A stretch of 64,000 bases of DNA from contig JAHHHF010000074.1 in the NCBI GenBank assembly GCA_019359495.1, positions 124,001-188,000 on the forward strand, written 5' to 3'. The notes below the pieces were generated by a model. That model searched no databases. It saw nothing but the letters and a program-made list of their open reading frames with translations, and was not told the origin of the DNA. This stretch comes from Goleter apudmare HA4340-LM2. GTDB lineage: Bacteria > Cyanobacteriota > Cyanobacteriia > Cyanobacteriales > Nostocaceae. Positions 56,136-64,000 of the stretch are shown here, one piece after another; the stretch's first letter is position 1; the number at the start of each line of letters is the position of its first letter. Position numbers and translations under genes: made by a program.

Positions 56136-56921
56136 ATGTTAAATATTACTTCACTTCCCTCGGAAATTCGTCAACTATGTCGAGATGCAAAGTTAGATAC
56201 TTCTACCCCTGGACTGGCTTTGGGATATGTGCAAGCTAACTTAGTAGTCTTACCATATTCTTTAGCATTTGAATTCTTACTTTTTTGCCAACGCAATCCC
56301 AAGCCTTGTCCAGTCCTTGATGTCACAGAAGTTGGAGATTTTGAACCAAAAATCATTGCACCTGCTGCTGATATCAGAACAGACTTACCCCGTTATAGAA
56401 TCTTTCGATACGGTGAATTAATAGAAGAAACTACCGATATTAAAGCCTTTTGGCGAAACGATTTAGTCGCCTTTTTAATTGGTTGTTCTTTCTCTTTTGA
56501 AAATGCCATGCTTAACGCTGAAATACCAGTTAGGCATGTAGAAGAGGCAAAAAATGTTCCTATGTATAAGACAAATATTCAATGTCATCCCACTAGCGTA
56601 TTTTCCAGCCCCTTAGTAGTTTCCATGCGCCCTTTACCAGCTAATAATATTGTTCGCGCTGTCGAAGTCACTAGTAGATATTACAAAGCACATGGCTCAC
56701 CTGTACATATTGGTAATCCAGAAGCGATTGGAATTAGAGATTTAAATAAACCCGATTACGGTGATGCTGTCACAATTAATGATGGAGAAGTTCCTGTGTT
56801 TTGGGCTTGCGGAGTCACAACCCAAACTGCTATTTTGCAAGCCAAGCCCGAATTAGCAATTACTCATTCCCCTGGACATATGTTTATTAGCGATTTAAAA
56901 GATGAGTTTCTTACTTTATAA
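56136..56921 (+). CDS. DUF1445 / D-glutamate-cyclase-like hydro-lyase (YcsI family)
   Basis: The 261-residue protein has AGGAG nine bases before its ATG. Motifs of the YcsI/DUF1445 family are LGYVQANLVVLPYSLAFEFLLFC, FLIGCSFSFENAML and the C-terminal FWACGVTTQTAI and SHSPGHMF-like stretch. The mammalian homologue DGLUCY converts D-glutamate to 5-oxo-D-proline. Lying between hyuA and hyuB, this one plausibly makes or isomerises a substrate for the oxoprolinase-like pair, although the bacterial family is also called 'putative hydro-lyase'. The function is inferred from neighbours. Confidence 0.85.
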   Translation: MLNITSLPSEIRQLCRDAKLDTSTPGLALGYVQANLVVLPYSLAFEFLLFCQRNPKPCPVLDVTEVGDFEPKIIAPAADIRTDLPRYRIFRYGELIEETTDIKAFWRNDLVAFLIGCSFSFENAMLNAEIPVRHVEEAKNVPMYKTNIQCHPTSVFSSPLVVSMRPLPANNIVRAVEVTSRYYKAHGSPVHIGNPEAIGIRDLNKPDYGDAVTINDGEVPVFWACGVTTQTAILQAKPELAITHSPGHMFISDLKDEFLTL

Positions 56922-56965
56922 TTACTAATATCCATTCCTTTGTAATCAACAAAAATGGCATCTAA

Positions 56966-57292
56966 ATGTCACCTTACTTTTATCCAGTCATTGAAACCGT
57001 AGAAATAGAAACAACATTCTTAGAATTAGCAGCACAATGGCGACGTGAAACAGGAATGCTTTCCAATATCTCGAAAATATCAATGCACCCTGCTTATCAA
57101 AGAATAATTGGACTAGGACAACCAGTTGTACCTTTGATTATGAAAGAACTTGAGCACGAACCAGATCATTGGTTTTGAGCTTTAAGTGCAATTACGGGAG
57201 CAAACCCTGTCAAACCCGAACAACGTGTTAGACTCCCACAAATGGCCCAAGCTTGGATTGACTGGGGACGAGAAAATGGATACAGATGGTAA
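56966..57292 (+). pseudogene. Nonsense-interrupted hypothetical gene
   Basis: The frame from the ATG at 56966 reads 70 residues (LELAAQWRRETGMLSNISKI, then PVVPLIMKELEHEPDHWF) to a TGA at 57176-57178 and continues without further stops to TAA at 57292 (ALSAITGANPVKPEQR, AQAWIDWGRENGY). The family I recall has Trp at the stop position (DHWFWAL), so TGG has become TGA. The complete product would be 108 residues. It overlaps the start of the next decayed gene. Function unknown. Confidence 0.8.
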
Positions 57293-57709
57293 GTTGGAAA
57301 GCTATAAAGAAAATATATTTCCCAACTTATCACAAACTCAATATTCCGTAACCAGCAAGCAAAGTACTTCATATAATTGTTTTGCTTAGGCTGTGGGTGA
57401 AGATGAGCGCTGGTGGACTCCAATAGACCCAGATAATATGTATTACTGGGTAGAAGGTGTAGCAGCAGAATTAACTATGTCAGCTTATATCCAAGCATAC
57501 AAAAGCTTAGGGTACTTGAAATAGGTTTTGAAAAAATAGCAATATACGCTAATTCAGATGGGGAACCAACCCACGCTGCTAGACAATTAGCTAATGAGAA
57601 ATGGACAAGTAAATTTGGGCGTTGGGAAGATATTGAACATGAACTTGAAGGTTTGACGGGTGAGATATATGGTTATGTACAACAAATTATAAAACGTCAA
57701 ATTTCTTAA
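57276..57709 (+). pseudogene. Decayed DUF7689-type gene
   Basis: Reading from the ATG at 57276 gives SQTQYSVTSKQSTSYNCFA, a TAG at 57387-57389 where Trp is expected (NCFAWA), then GEDERWWTPIDPDNMYYWVEG to TAG 57522, after which the coding continues in another frame from 57524 (GFEKIAIYANSDGEPTHAARQ...) to TAA 57709. So one nonsense change and one deletion/frameshift disable it. The GEPTHAARQ and DIEHELEGLTG motifs are those of DUF7689 proteins. Function unknown. Confidence 0.8.
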
Positions 57710-57769
57710 TAAATAAATTTTTATCTTCCCGATTTTCATTCATAGCTTTTCAACAAACAAGAGTCAAAA

Positions 57770-59323
57770 ATGTACACAACATTCCAACCCAACCCCGTCC
57801 GCCTAGAAATTTTTAAAAACCTCTATCAATTCATCGCTGAACAAATGGGGATTGTGCTGCAAAACACCGCAGCCTCAGTCAATATTAAAGAACGACTAGA
57901 TTTCTCCTGCGCTATTTTTGACTCTTCCGGATTACTCGTTGCCAATGCCCCTCATATTCCAGTACATTTAGGGTCAATGAGTGAAAGTGTTCGTAGTTTA
58001 ATTAATGATCAAGGCGACACCATCAAACCAGGAAATGTCTATCTATCAAATAATCCCTATAACGGCGGTACTCACCTCCCTGATGTCACAGCCATTACCC
58101 CAGTTTTTTTAGATAATTTATCTCCTACTCCTCTTTTCTACGTTGCTTCTCGCGGACACCAAGCTGATATCGGTGGTATTACTCCCGGTTCTATGCCTCC
58201 CCAAAGCACTACAGTAGAAGAAGAAGGAATTCTCTTTGATAATTTTCTCCTAGTCGAACAGGGAAATTTTCGAGAAACACCACTCAGAAATCTACTGTTA
58301 AACCATCCCTATCCTGCTCGGAATATTAACCAAAACCTAGCTGATTTTAAAGCCCAAATTGCTGCCAATGAAAGAGGAGTTCAAGAACTCGGCAACATGG
58401 TTAACCAATATGGGCTAGAAACAGTCCAAGCATACATGAAATTTGTGCAAGATAATGCTGAGGAATCAGTCAGACGCGCGATAGATGTGCTTAAGGATGG
58501 CTCATTTATCTATGCAATGGATAGCGGGGCAGAAATTAAAGTTAAAGTCACCATTCACCGAGAAAATCGCAGCGCGACCATCGATTTTACTGGGACATCA
58601 CAACAATTAAATAGTAATTTCAATGCTCCCAAAGCTGTCACCCAAGCAGCCGTTTTATATGTCTTTCGGACTCTGGTTGATGATAATATTCCTTTGAATG
58701 CTGGGTGTTTGAAACCTTTAGAAATTATTGTGCCAGAAGGCTGTATGCTAAACCCCACTTATCCAGCCGCAGTAGTAGCCGGTAACGTGGAGACATCCCA
58801 AACCATTGTCGATGCTTTATATGCTGCTTTGGGTGTGATGGCGGCTTCTCAAGGAACGATGAATAATTTCACCTTTGGGAATGCGAAATATCAATATTAT
58901 GAAACTATTTGCGGTGGTTCTGGCGCAGGGCCTGATTTCGATGGTACTGACGCAGTCCATACCCACATGACTAACTCCCGTTTGACTGACCCAGAAGTTT
59001 TAGAAACCCGTTATCCTGTACAAGTAGAAAGCTTCGGTTTGCGTCCTGATAGCGGCGGTAAAGGAAAATATTCCGGTGGTGATGGGGTAATCCGTCGCAT
59101 CAAATTTCTTGAACCGATGACGGCTAATATCCTCTCTGGTCATCGCTTAGTTCCACCCTTTGGGTTAAATGGGGGGGAAGCAGGAAAAGTAGGACGCAAC
59201 TGGATACAACACCACGATGGAACCGCAGAGAATTTAGACAGTACAGCAACAGTAGAAATAGAAACTGGTGATGTTTTTGTCATAGAAACTCCTGGGGGAG
59301 GAGGATTTGGTAAAATATCCTAA
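57770..59323 (+). CDS. hyuB: Hydantoinase/5-oxoprolinase B subunit
   Basis: The 517-residue protein is the expected size for HyuB, the metal-binding partner of HyuA. Markers are NIKERLDFSCAIFDSSGLLVANAPHIPVHLGSM (in pieces), NNPYNGGTHLPDVT, the HQADIGG loop and IETPGGGGFG at the C terminus. It completes the hyuA-DUF1445 unit, although the two decayed genes now separate it from DUF1445 by 848 bases. Whether the three are still one transcript cannot be seen. A terminator lies at 59521. Confidence 0.93.
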   Translation: MYTTFQPNPVRLEIFKNLYQFIAEQMGIVLQNTAASVNIKERLDFSCAIFDSSGLLVANAPHIPVHLGSMSESVRSLINDQGDTIKPGNVYLSNNPYNGGTHLPDVTAITPVFLDNLSPTPLFYVASRGHQADIGGITPGSMPPQSTTVEEEGILFDNFLLVEQGNFRETPLRNLLLNHPYPARNINQNLADFKAQIAANERGVQELGNMVNQYGLETVQAYMKFVQDNAEESVRRAIDVLKDGSFIYAMDSGAEIKVKVTIHRENRSATIDFTGTSQQLNSNFNAPKAVTQAAVLYVFRTLVDDNIPLNAGCLKPLEIIVPEGCMLNPTYPAAVVAGNVETSQTIVDALYAALGVMAASQGTMNNFTFGNAKYQYYETICGGSGAGPDFDGTDAVHTHMTNSRLTDPEVLETRYPVQVESFGLRPDSGGKGKYSGGDGVIRRIKFLEPMTANILSGHRLVPPFGLNGGEAGKVGRNWIQHHDGTAENLDSTATVEIETGDVFVIETPGGGGFGKIS

Positions 59324-59520
59324 AGTTTTTGTAGTATCGAAAATCTTGAATGCTGCTTTAACTAGTGGCACAACACATCCTCATACCTGAAATTTTTCCA
59401 CAATCGCATCAGATTTCTATAACTGTATCCAAAAAAAAGCCAATACCTTTTGCAATCTTTCCTGATGCAGCTAAAAATCAAAGGGATAAATAAATGGTAG
59501 ATGCACCCTAATTACTTGAC

Positions 59521-59549
59521 AGCCCTCAGCTTCGTGTTGAGGGCTTTTA
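59521..59549 (+). terminator. Rho-independent terminator
   Basis: AGCCCTCA (59521-59528) pairs with TGAGGGCT (59538-59545) followed by TTTTATTA. It lies before the convergent FHA gene and would end plus-strand transcription about 200 bases after hyuB. Confidence 0.75.
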
Positions 59550-59574
59550 TTATCTAATAAATCATAAATGCCAT

Positions 59575-60360
59575 CTATTTCTTAAATAAAGCCTTGATGG
59601 ATGGTAAATCATAACCAAATACATGCCCATAATTAAACAGTTGATATCCAGCTAAGAATAAAGCAACTGCACCGATAATTACCAAAAGATTTACTGAAGC
59701 AAATACATTACCAGTGAATACAATAATGCCAATTCCTAGGGCAATTAACAGCCATCCTAAATTGTGGTTAAATCGCCGTTGAAATAAAATGAAAATACCA
59801 GCCACACATAATAAGACACCGGGAATACGGACAAAAATACCCACTTGGACGTTTGCAGTTAAAATCACGATCGCCGCAACCATCAAAGCCATGCCTATCA
59901 GTTTGCTGGTACGATCAACAGCAACTTCATTATTATTCTCTACAATTTGCGGCTGTAGTCTCGTGGGGTTTGCTTTCACAAGCACATTTTGTTGGGGCTG
60001 TTGTTTATTTTGAAATATAAACGTTACTTGACTACCTTGACCTAAATCTATTTTATCTCCTATGTTGAGCGGATAAGGAGTTAGAGGCTCTAGTTTGGTC
60101 TCATTGAGAAACGTGCCGTTAGAACTTCCCCAGTCTTCTATCAAGTAATTACTTCCGTCGAGGCGAATTTGTGCATGGGTACGGGAAACCACATCAGCAT
60201 TGGGTAAGCCTGAAACATCAATATCTGGCGGAGTTTGATCATTGGGCTTACCAATAGTAATTACAGATAAATTAGGTGGTAAATCAAAAGATGTACCTGT
60301 TTGGACATGAAACAGTTCTAAACTCAGTCCTGTGGTGTTGAATGTCTCTAGATTATGCAT
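59575..60360 (-). CDS. FHA-domain membrane protein
   Basis: The 261-residue protein has a forkhead-associated phosphothreonine-binding domain (about 25-110) with VVSRTHAQIRLDG, the EDWGSSNGTFLN loop and a C-terminal strand QVTFIF. After a linker, four hydrophobic segments (about 155-250) form a small membrane domain. FHA domains read Ser/Thr kinase signals, and this window encodes two such kinases, but no direct link can be shown. The ATG at 60360 is the only good start. Confidence 0.9.
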   Translation of the reverse strand: MHNLETFNTTGLSLELFHVQTGTSFDLPPNLSVITIGKPNDQTPPDIDVSGLPNADVVSRTHAQIRLDGSNYLIEDWGSSNGTFLNETKLEPLTPYPLNIGDKIDLGQGSQVTFIFQNKQQPQQNVLVKANPTRLQPQIVENNNEVAVDRTSKLIGMALMVAAIVILTANVQVGIFVRIPGVLLCVAGIFILFQRRFNHNLGWLLIALGIGIIVFTGNVFASVNLLVIIGAVALFLAGYQLFNYGHVFGYDLPSIKALFKK

Positions 60361-60492
60361 GGCTTATCCTTTGCCAGGAGAAATTTCTCTGGGTTGCTGC
60401 ATTAGTAAATACAACAACTCCTGTAATCCATTTTCCAGATTCAGTAGGTTTTTGGCTGGAGTGTGATCAGGTTGAAAAAATTATCTTCCCAA

Positions 60493-61668
60493 TTAAGCAA
60501 TACTTCCCCGCTTCCGTGCTTCTTTGTAAGAAGTTCCGACATTTCTAATACCTGCTTTAATCATCTGTTTTTCTAGTAAGGCAAAGAAACGGGCTTTATC
60601 ACCGCCCCGCACTACTGCTTGATTATGTGCTTCAGCGATCGCTACTGGATAGCCATATCCTTTTTGGACTTGTGCTAACATTAATCCCAAGGATTGATCA
60701 AGTATGGCTGAATTTTCGGCTACCCATGTGGGGACTTCTATCCGCGCAATTTCAGTACCAACGTGAACATAGCAAAAGTAAACCTTTTGGTCTAAATATA
60801 AATCTAAAATGCGGGCATTACTCCGCCACAAGGGGCCGCGTTGTCCTGGTTTAAGTTGGGTTGACCACAAGGCTGTATCCCGTAGTGGTTCAAATATTTT
60901 GCAAGGTACTTTTTCTAACTGATTAGGACAATAACTCACACAATCTGGAACTGGATGGGGACAAGCCAACAGGCGTAAAAAGTTCATGCCTTCAACGTTG
61001 CGAGAGGCGCTAAGATAACCCATTAGGGGAATTTGGGCATCATGCATTTGCTGCCAAGCTTCCAGAATTGGAGGTAAGATGCGATCGCGTGCATCAACAG
61101 GTAACTGTTCCAAAAACCAGTAAATTAAGGAACCATCTACCATCGCTAATATTGGTACTTCTCCTTTCGCCGTTATAGCCAATTCTGCTAAAACCTTGGC
61201 TTCACTAGCAGTCCGACGATAACCCATCCATTCCTCAGTTCTAATTCCCCATTGCCGAGACATATATAAGTCTTCTGGGCGATAAAATACCTCTGGCAAA
61301 CTATCTAATAATGGGTGGCGATTTTGTCCGTAGTACAACACCACTCTACCCATATTTAAGAGATAACAGTAAGCAATTTCGTGATGATTTGGCGCAATTT
61401 GGGAACCGTCGGTAGCAACGACAGTATGAATTTTTGGAGGAACTGGGATATCAATACAAGTTTCTAGTGGCTCAATGGGGGTAGCATTAGCAAAAAGAAT
61501 GCGATCGCGCCATTTCTCCTGACGTTCAACTAAGTCTTGCTGGCATTTATAGGCATTTTTTAAATGTTGCTGTGCCAATTCTAAACGCTGGCGACTAGCA
61601 ACAGCTTCTAAAGATAGATGCTGGCTTAAACCCTGCATTTGTCGCGCTAGTTTTGTGAGGTCAAGCAT
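60493..61668 (-). CDS. nurA: NurA-type DNA nuclease
   Basis: The 391-residue protein matches the NurA family of 5'-3' nucleases that work with HerA in end resection in archaea: VVATDGSQIAPNHHEIAYCYLLNMG (in pieces, with the catalytic Asp), LAMVDGSLIYWFLE and YPVAIAEAHNQAVVRG near the C terminus. The family is widespread in cyanobacteria but no herA gene is in this window. The small gene at 61684 lies 15 bases upstream on the same strand and is probably cotranscribed. Confidence 0.88.
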   Translation of the reverse strand: MLDLTKLARQMQGLSQHLSLEAVASRQRLELAQQHLKNAYKCQQDLVERQEKWRDRILFANATPIEPLETCIDIPVPPKIHTVVATDGSQIAPNHHEIAYCYLLNMGRVVLYYGQNRHPLLDSLPEVFYRPEDLYMSRQWGIRTEEWMGYRRTASEAKVLAELAITAKGEVPILAMVDGSLIYWFLEQLPVDARDRILPPILEAWQQMHDAQIPLMGYLSASRNVEGMNFLRLLACPHPVPDCVSYCPNQLEKVPCKIFEPLRDTALWSTQLKPGQRGPLWRSNARILDLYLDQKVYFCYVHVGTEIARIEVPTWVAENSAILDQSLGLMLAQVQKGYGYPVAIAEAHNQAVVRGGDKARFFALLEKQMIKAGIRNVGTSYKEARKRGSIA

Positions 61669-61683
61669 ATAGGAATTTTATTA

Positions 61684-61851
61684 TTAATGTAAACTCACCA
61701 TGTCACCTAAAGATTCAAGAAGTTGTTGCTGTACTTCTTTTTTTAATTCTTTACCCTGATCTGGGTCAATCAGTAGAGATTGTAGAGTTTCAGTAACAGT
61801 TTCTTGAATTAGCAGCTTCAATTCTTCAACGGTTAGATCCTTAACTTGCAT
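61684..61851 (-). CDS. Small helical protein upstream of nurA
   Basis: I choose the ATG at 61851 (55 residues, MQVKDLTVEELKLLIQET), which gives a typical start for this family; an upstream frame start would add 21 unrelated residues. The sequence is all helical and charged (LLIDPDQGKELKKEVQQQLLES), like the small antitoxin-type proteins often found in pairs in cyanobacteria. No toxin frame is next to it. It ends 15 bases before nurA. Confidence 0.6.
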   Translation of the reverse strand: MQVKDLTVEELKLLIQETVTETLQSLLIDPDQGKELKKEVQQQLLESLGDMVSLH

Positions 61852-61978
61852 AAAAGTGGTAAGAATTAGTGGACTTTTATATTGTGACATTTGCATGGGC
61901 GATCGCTCTCTCACACTGGATGATATTAAGTGATCTTTGCAAATGTCAGTGTTGATATTTCACGCAAATACACAAGTC

Positions 61979-62173
61979 CTGCATTACGTCGATGACATGG
62001 TGACAGTATCAGAAGCCGCAATTCTCCGCACCATGTTTTTCCTATGGGAACGCCTAAAAATCGTCGTTGAACCTACTGGAGTACTCGCCGCCGCTTTATT
62101 AGAGGGTGTAATCACAGCGCCAGGAGCCAGGATTGGTGCCATTATCAGTGGTGGAAATGTGGATTTAGCATAA
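61979..62173 (+). pseudogene. 3' fragment of a serine/threonine dehydratase gene
   Basis: About 64 codons read HYVDDMVTVSEAAILRTMFF, WERLKIVVEPTGVLAAALL and ARIGAIISGGNVDL, a clear match to the C terminus of PLP-dependent threonine/serine dehydratases. Nothing before it is related, so the first three-quarters of the gene is missing. The fragment ends 35 bases before the plasmid replication gene. Confidence 0.85.
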
Positions 62174-62208
62174 GTAGAAAAATTATTTTCCACGAGTGAT
62201 GCTCATCT

Positions 62209-64000
62209 CTAATGAACAGTTACTAAATTTCTCACCGCAACTTCTTTAATCTCATAGCCAATACTCTTAGCGTGAGCCAACATCAATTCATCCCGTTGCT
62301 GCCAAATGGCAAATATTTTGGCTCTACCATCATAGAGAGTTTCTGGATCAATTTGGTAAACATCATTTACTCGCATCAGCTTCAAACCTAACAAATTTAA
62401 TAGTCGGCTAAGTATTGTGATTACTGAAACGCTCTCCTTGTCTCGCACCAAGTTAATACCAAGCACCCTTTTAATATGTTTATTATTTTGAGTAGCCAGA
62501 TTTCTCAAGAGCAGCAAATCTGCATCATCTTTAGTAAATTTCCGCTCAGATTCAAGAAATTGCAACATCCCTAAGGCTCGCATTGCTTCAACTTTAAGAG
62601 TGTAGGTTTTTAAATCTGGGAGAAAAACTTTACCATCACCCCAAGATAATTGCTGATGCCATTCTTGCTGATCTCGAATGTGGAAATACTCGCTTTCGTG
62701 GGTTAGATAATAGTGAGTTAATAATTGACAATAATATCCTTTGTCATCCTGCAATTTGAGTATGGGAGTAACTGCAACACCATACTTTTGTCTGAGGAGG
62801 TATTTATGTGTTTGGTTACGTTCTTCGTCGGTGAGGCAATGCTTGACTAATAGCTGCTCGTATTCAACATAGTCAATATCCTTAGCTTTAGCCACAGCAT
62901 CTGCTGCTACTAGTTGATGTTGCAGCTTAATCTCCCTCATTTTACGTTTAATTTCTTTGGCTTTTTGACGCCTTTGTTCCCAATCTTTTTGGACTTTGAC
63001 AATTTCTAATATTAACCTCTGGCGTGTCTCTAAATCTTGGGGGTCGGTAGCAAAAAATGCCAGTCGTAAATCTCGAATAATGTTATTGTGAACAGCGTTA
63101 CTCCGTAGCCAAATTTGATGTCCATCAGCAATTAAACCATCCTGTAAAGATTGACGGTAGAGGCGAATGGAAGCATTGACTCTCGCAGATAACTTTGCCC
63201 ATGTTCGTAAGTGAATTGGGTCATAAACTAACGGCAAATCCACATCTATTTTATGTAATGGACTGAGCAAAGCTAAGTTATCTTTTTGATTTTCTTGATA
63301 CCAATGAGACAATAAGCGATAATTTGTACTACCACTACCAATTAAGCCAATACCCCGTTTAGCACACCAGACAACACGTGGTACATCGTCCCTGACTCTG
63401 GCTAATGCTTGTCGTGCTTCTGAATCAGGAATTACTCCTTGAAAAATGCCATAAACTCGGTCGAAATGCTGGACATCAATGCTAATTCCTGTACCGATAC
63501 TAGGGGTGACAAAAACGGTATCGTATTCAATAATTTTTTCATTAATATCAGCGACAAAATCAACAGCTGCGTGTCCTGGTGTATTTGTTGTGTGACTGCT
63601 AATCACTAAGGTATGAGGAAATTCCCGCCGCAATTTTTCTAGTCTTTCTTTTAGGTAACGTTCAATTGTTTCACAACTGTAACGTCCAGTACGGCTATCA
63701 GTTGTGACGTAACATTTTCGTCCGGCGATTAAATCTAATTCTAGTTGGTGAATTAATGGTGTAGGATTAGGTGAATCATAAAAAGTCACATCCCAACCTC
63801 GCTTAGGTTGCCACTGATTTACCAGCACCCAAGGTGTTAATTTAATCCCTGATAATCCCTGTAAATATTCTAAAGAAACATCTGATAAATCAGCATCTTG
63901 AGCAATGACTAAACCTCCAGTAGTTAAAACTGTAGAAATTAGTTGCTGGAATATTTTTAAAATTTTGACGCGCTTCTGTTTACAAGTGTTGCTATTGAGT
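62209..64000 (-). CDS. CyRepA1-type plasmid replication protein, 3' part
   Basis: The frame is open to the right edge, so the gene is incomplete; a GTG at 63828 is only an internal start-like codon. About 597 residues are visible. Upstream of it the frame continues TVLTTGGLVIAQDADLSD, a DEAD-box-like Walker B segment, followed by VLVNQWQPKRGWDVTFYDSP, HTLVISSHTTNTPGHAAVDF and TPSIGTGISIDVQHFD, the helicase C-terminal part of the large cyanobacterial plasmid replication proteins (CyRepA1). Such genes normally sit on plasmids; here it follows a chromosomal nuclease and an amputated dehydratase, suggesting a plasmid or integrative element at this border. Confidence 0.8.
   Translation of the reverse strand, partial: LNSNTCKQKRVKILKIFQQLISTVLTTGGLVIAQDADLSDVSLEYLQGLSGIKLTPWVLVNQWQPKRGWDVTFYDSPNPTPLIHQLELDLIAGRKCYVTTDSRTGRYSCETIERYLKERLEKLRREFPHTLVISSHTTNTPGHAAVDFVADINEKIIEYDTVFVTPSIGTGISIDVQHFDRVYGIFQGVIPDSEARQALARVRDDVPRVVWCAKRGIGLIGSGSTNYRLLSHWYQENQKDNLALLSPLHKIDVDLPLVYDPIHLRTWAKLSARVNASIRLYRQSLQDGLIADGHQIWLRSNAVHNNIIRDLRLAFFATDPQDLETRQRLILEIVKVQKDWEQRRQKAKEIKRKMREIKLQHQLVAADAVAKAKDIDYVEYEQLLVKHCLTDEERNQTHKYLLRQKYGVAVTPILKLQDDKGYYCQLLTHYYLTHESEYFHIRDQQEWHQQLSWGDGKVFLPDLKTYTLKVEAMRALGMLQFLESERKFTKDDADLLLLRNLATQNNKHIKRVLGINLVRDKESVSVITILSRLLNLLGLKLMRVNDVYQIDPETLYDGRAKIFAIWQQRDELMLAHAKSIGYEIKEVAVRNLVTVH

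Noticed and set aside
57186-57389. 67-codon plus frame as a separate gene
   Set aside because: Only its second half is meaningful; it is the first part of the decayed DUF7689 gene, starting at 57276.

Overview
The window reads as chromosomal DNA of a filamentous, heterocyst-forming cyanobacterium (Nostoc/Anabaena/Trichormus type). Pointers are the dense HIP1 octamers (GCGATCGC), a plant-type zeta-carotene desaturase, a deoxyhypusine-synthase-like homospermidine enzyme, a COP23 protein, CHASE2-kinase and CHAT proteins, dispersed hairpins and heptamer-type repeats, and a terminal oxidase operon of the alternative (CuA-less) kind behind a consensus NtcA promoter. No rRNA, tRNA or CRISPR array was seen.

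Layout. 1-5.8 kb: housekeeping genes (peroxiredoxin Q, cobQ with a small ferredoxin, zds with an SRPBCC protein) and a short ribbon-helix-helix gene hidden at 5573-5749. 5.75-7.06 kb: an AT-rich stretch with no convincing gene. 7-9 kb: dnaX. 9.2-14.3 kb: a tandem duplication giving a 228-residue protein and a 1339-residue TPR-CHAT protein whose CHAT domain lacks the catalytic His. 14.3-16.1 kb: speY-like and macro-domain genes. 16.2-24.3 kb: an export/protease island: a trypsin-like lipoprotein, COP23, a two-partner-secretion exoprotein carrying a C-terminal CHAT protease with an intact His/Cys pair, and, convergent to it, its TpsB transporter. 24.6-36.6 kb: two Ser/Thr kinases, a catalytically dead alpha/beta-hydrolase, thioredoxin reductase, transaldolase, a P-type ATPase, small membrane or helical proteins and an IS remnant. 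36.7-41.6 kb: PRC-barrel protein and smc, with a decayed copy of the smc 3' end between them. 42.2-46.6 kb: the oxidase operon DUF2231-DUF2231-ctaC-ctaD-ctaE, with a divergent MMADHC-like (CblD) gene after a 1-kb regulatory gap. 48.4-53.4 kb: a TPR protein, an HTH/ligand-binding-fold protein and a VioB-type ferritin-like protein. 53.9-59.3 kb: hyuA-DUF1445-hyuB, a probable D-glutamate/5-oxoproline route, with an NtcA-like box and a 28-bp palindrome upstream and two decayed genes lodged inside. 59.6-64 kb: FHA protein, NurA nuclease, a small protein, a threonine-dehydratase 3' fragment and a CyRepA1-type plasmid replication protein running off the right edge, suggesting an integrated plasmid boundary.

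The three most interesting systems are (a) the secreted CHAT protease with its transporter and accessory protease/COP23 genes, (b) the CuA-less oxidase with its DUF2231 partners and NtcA-type promoter, and (c) the split oxoprolinase plus DUF1445 operon with probable nitrogen control. All functional statements rest on motif recognition by eye; no database search was run.
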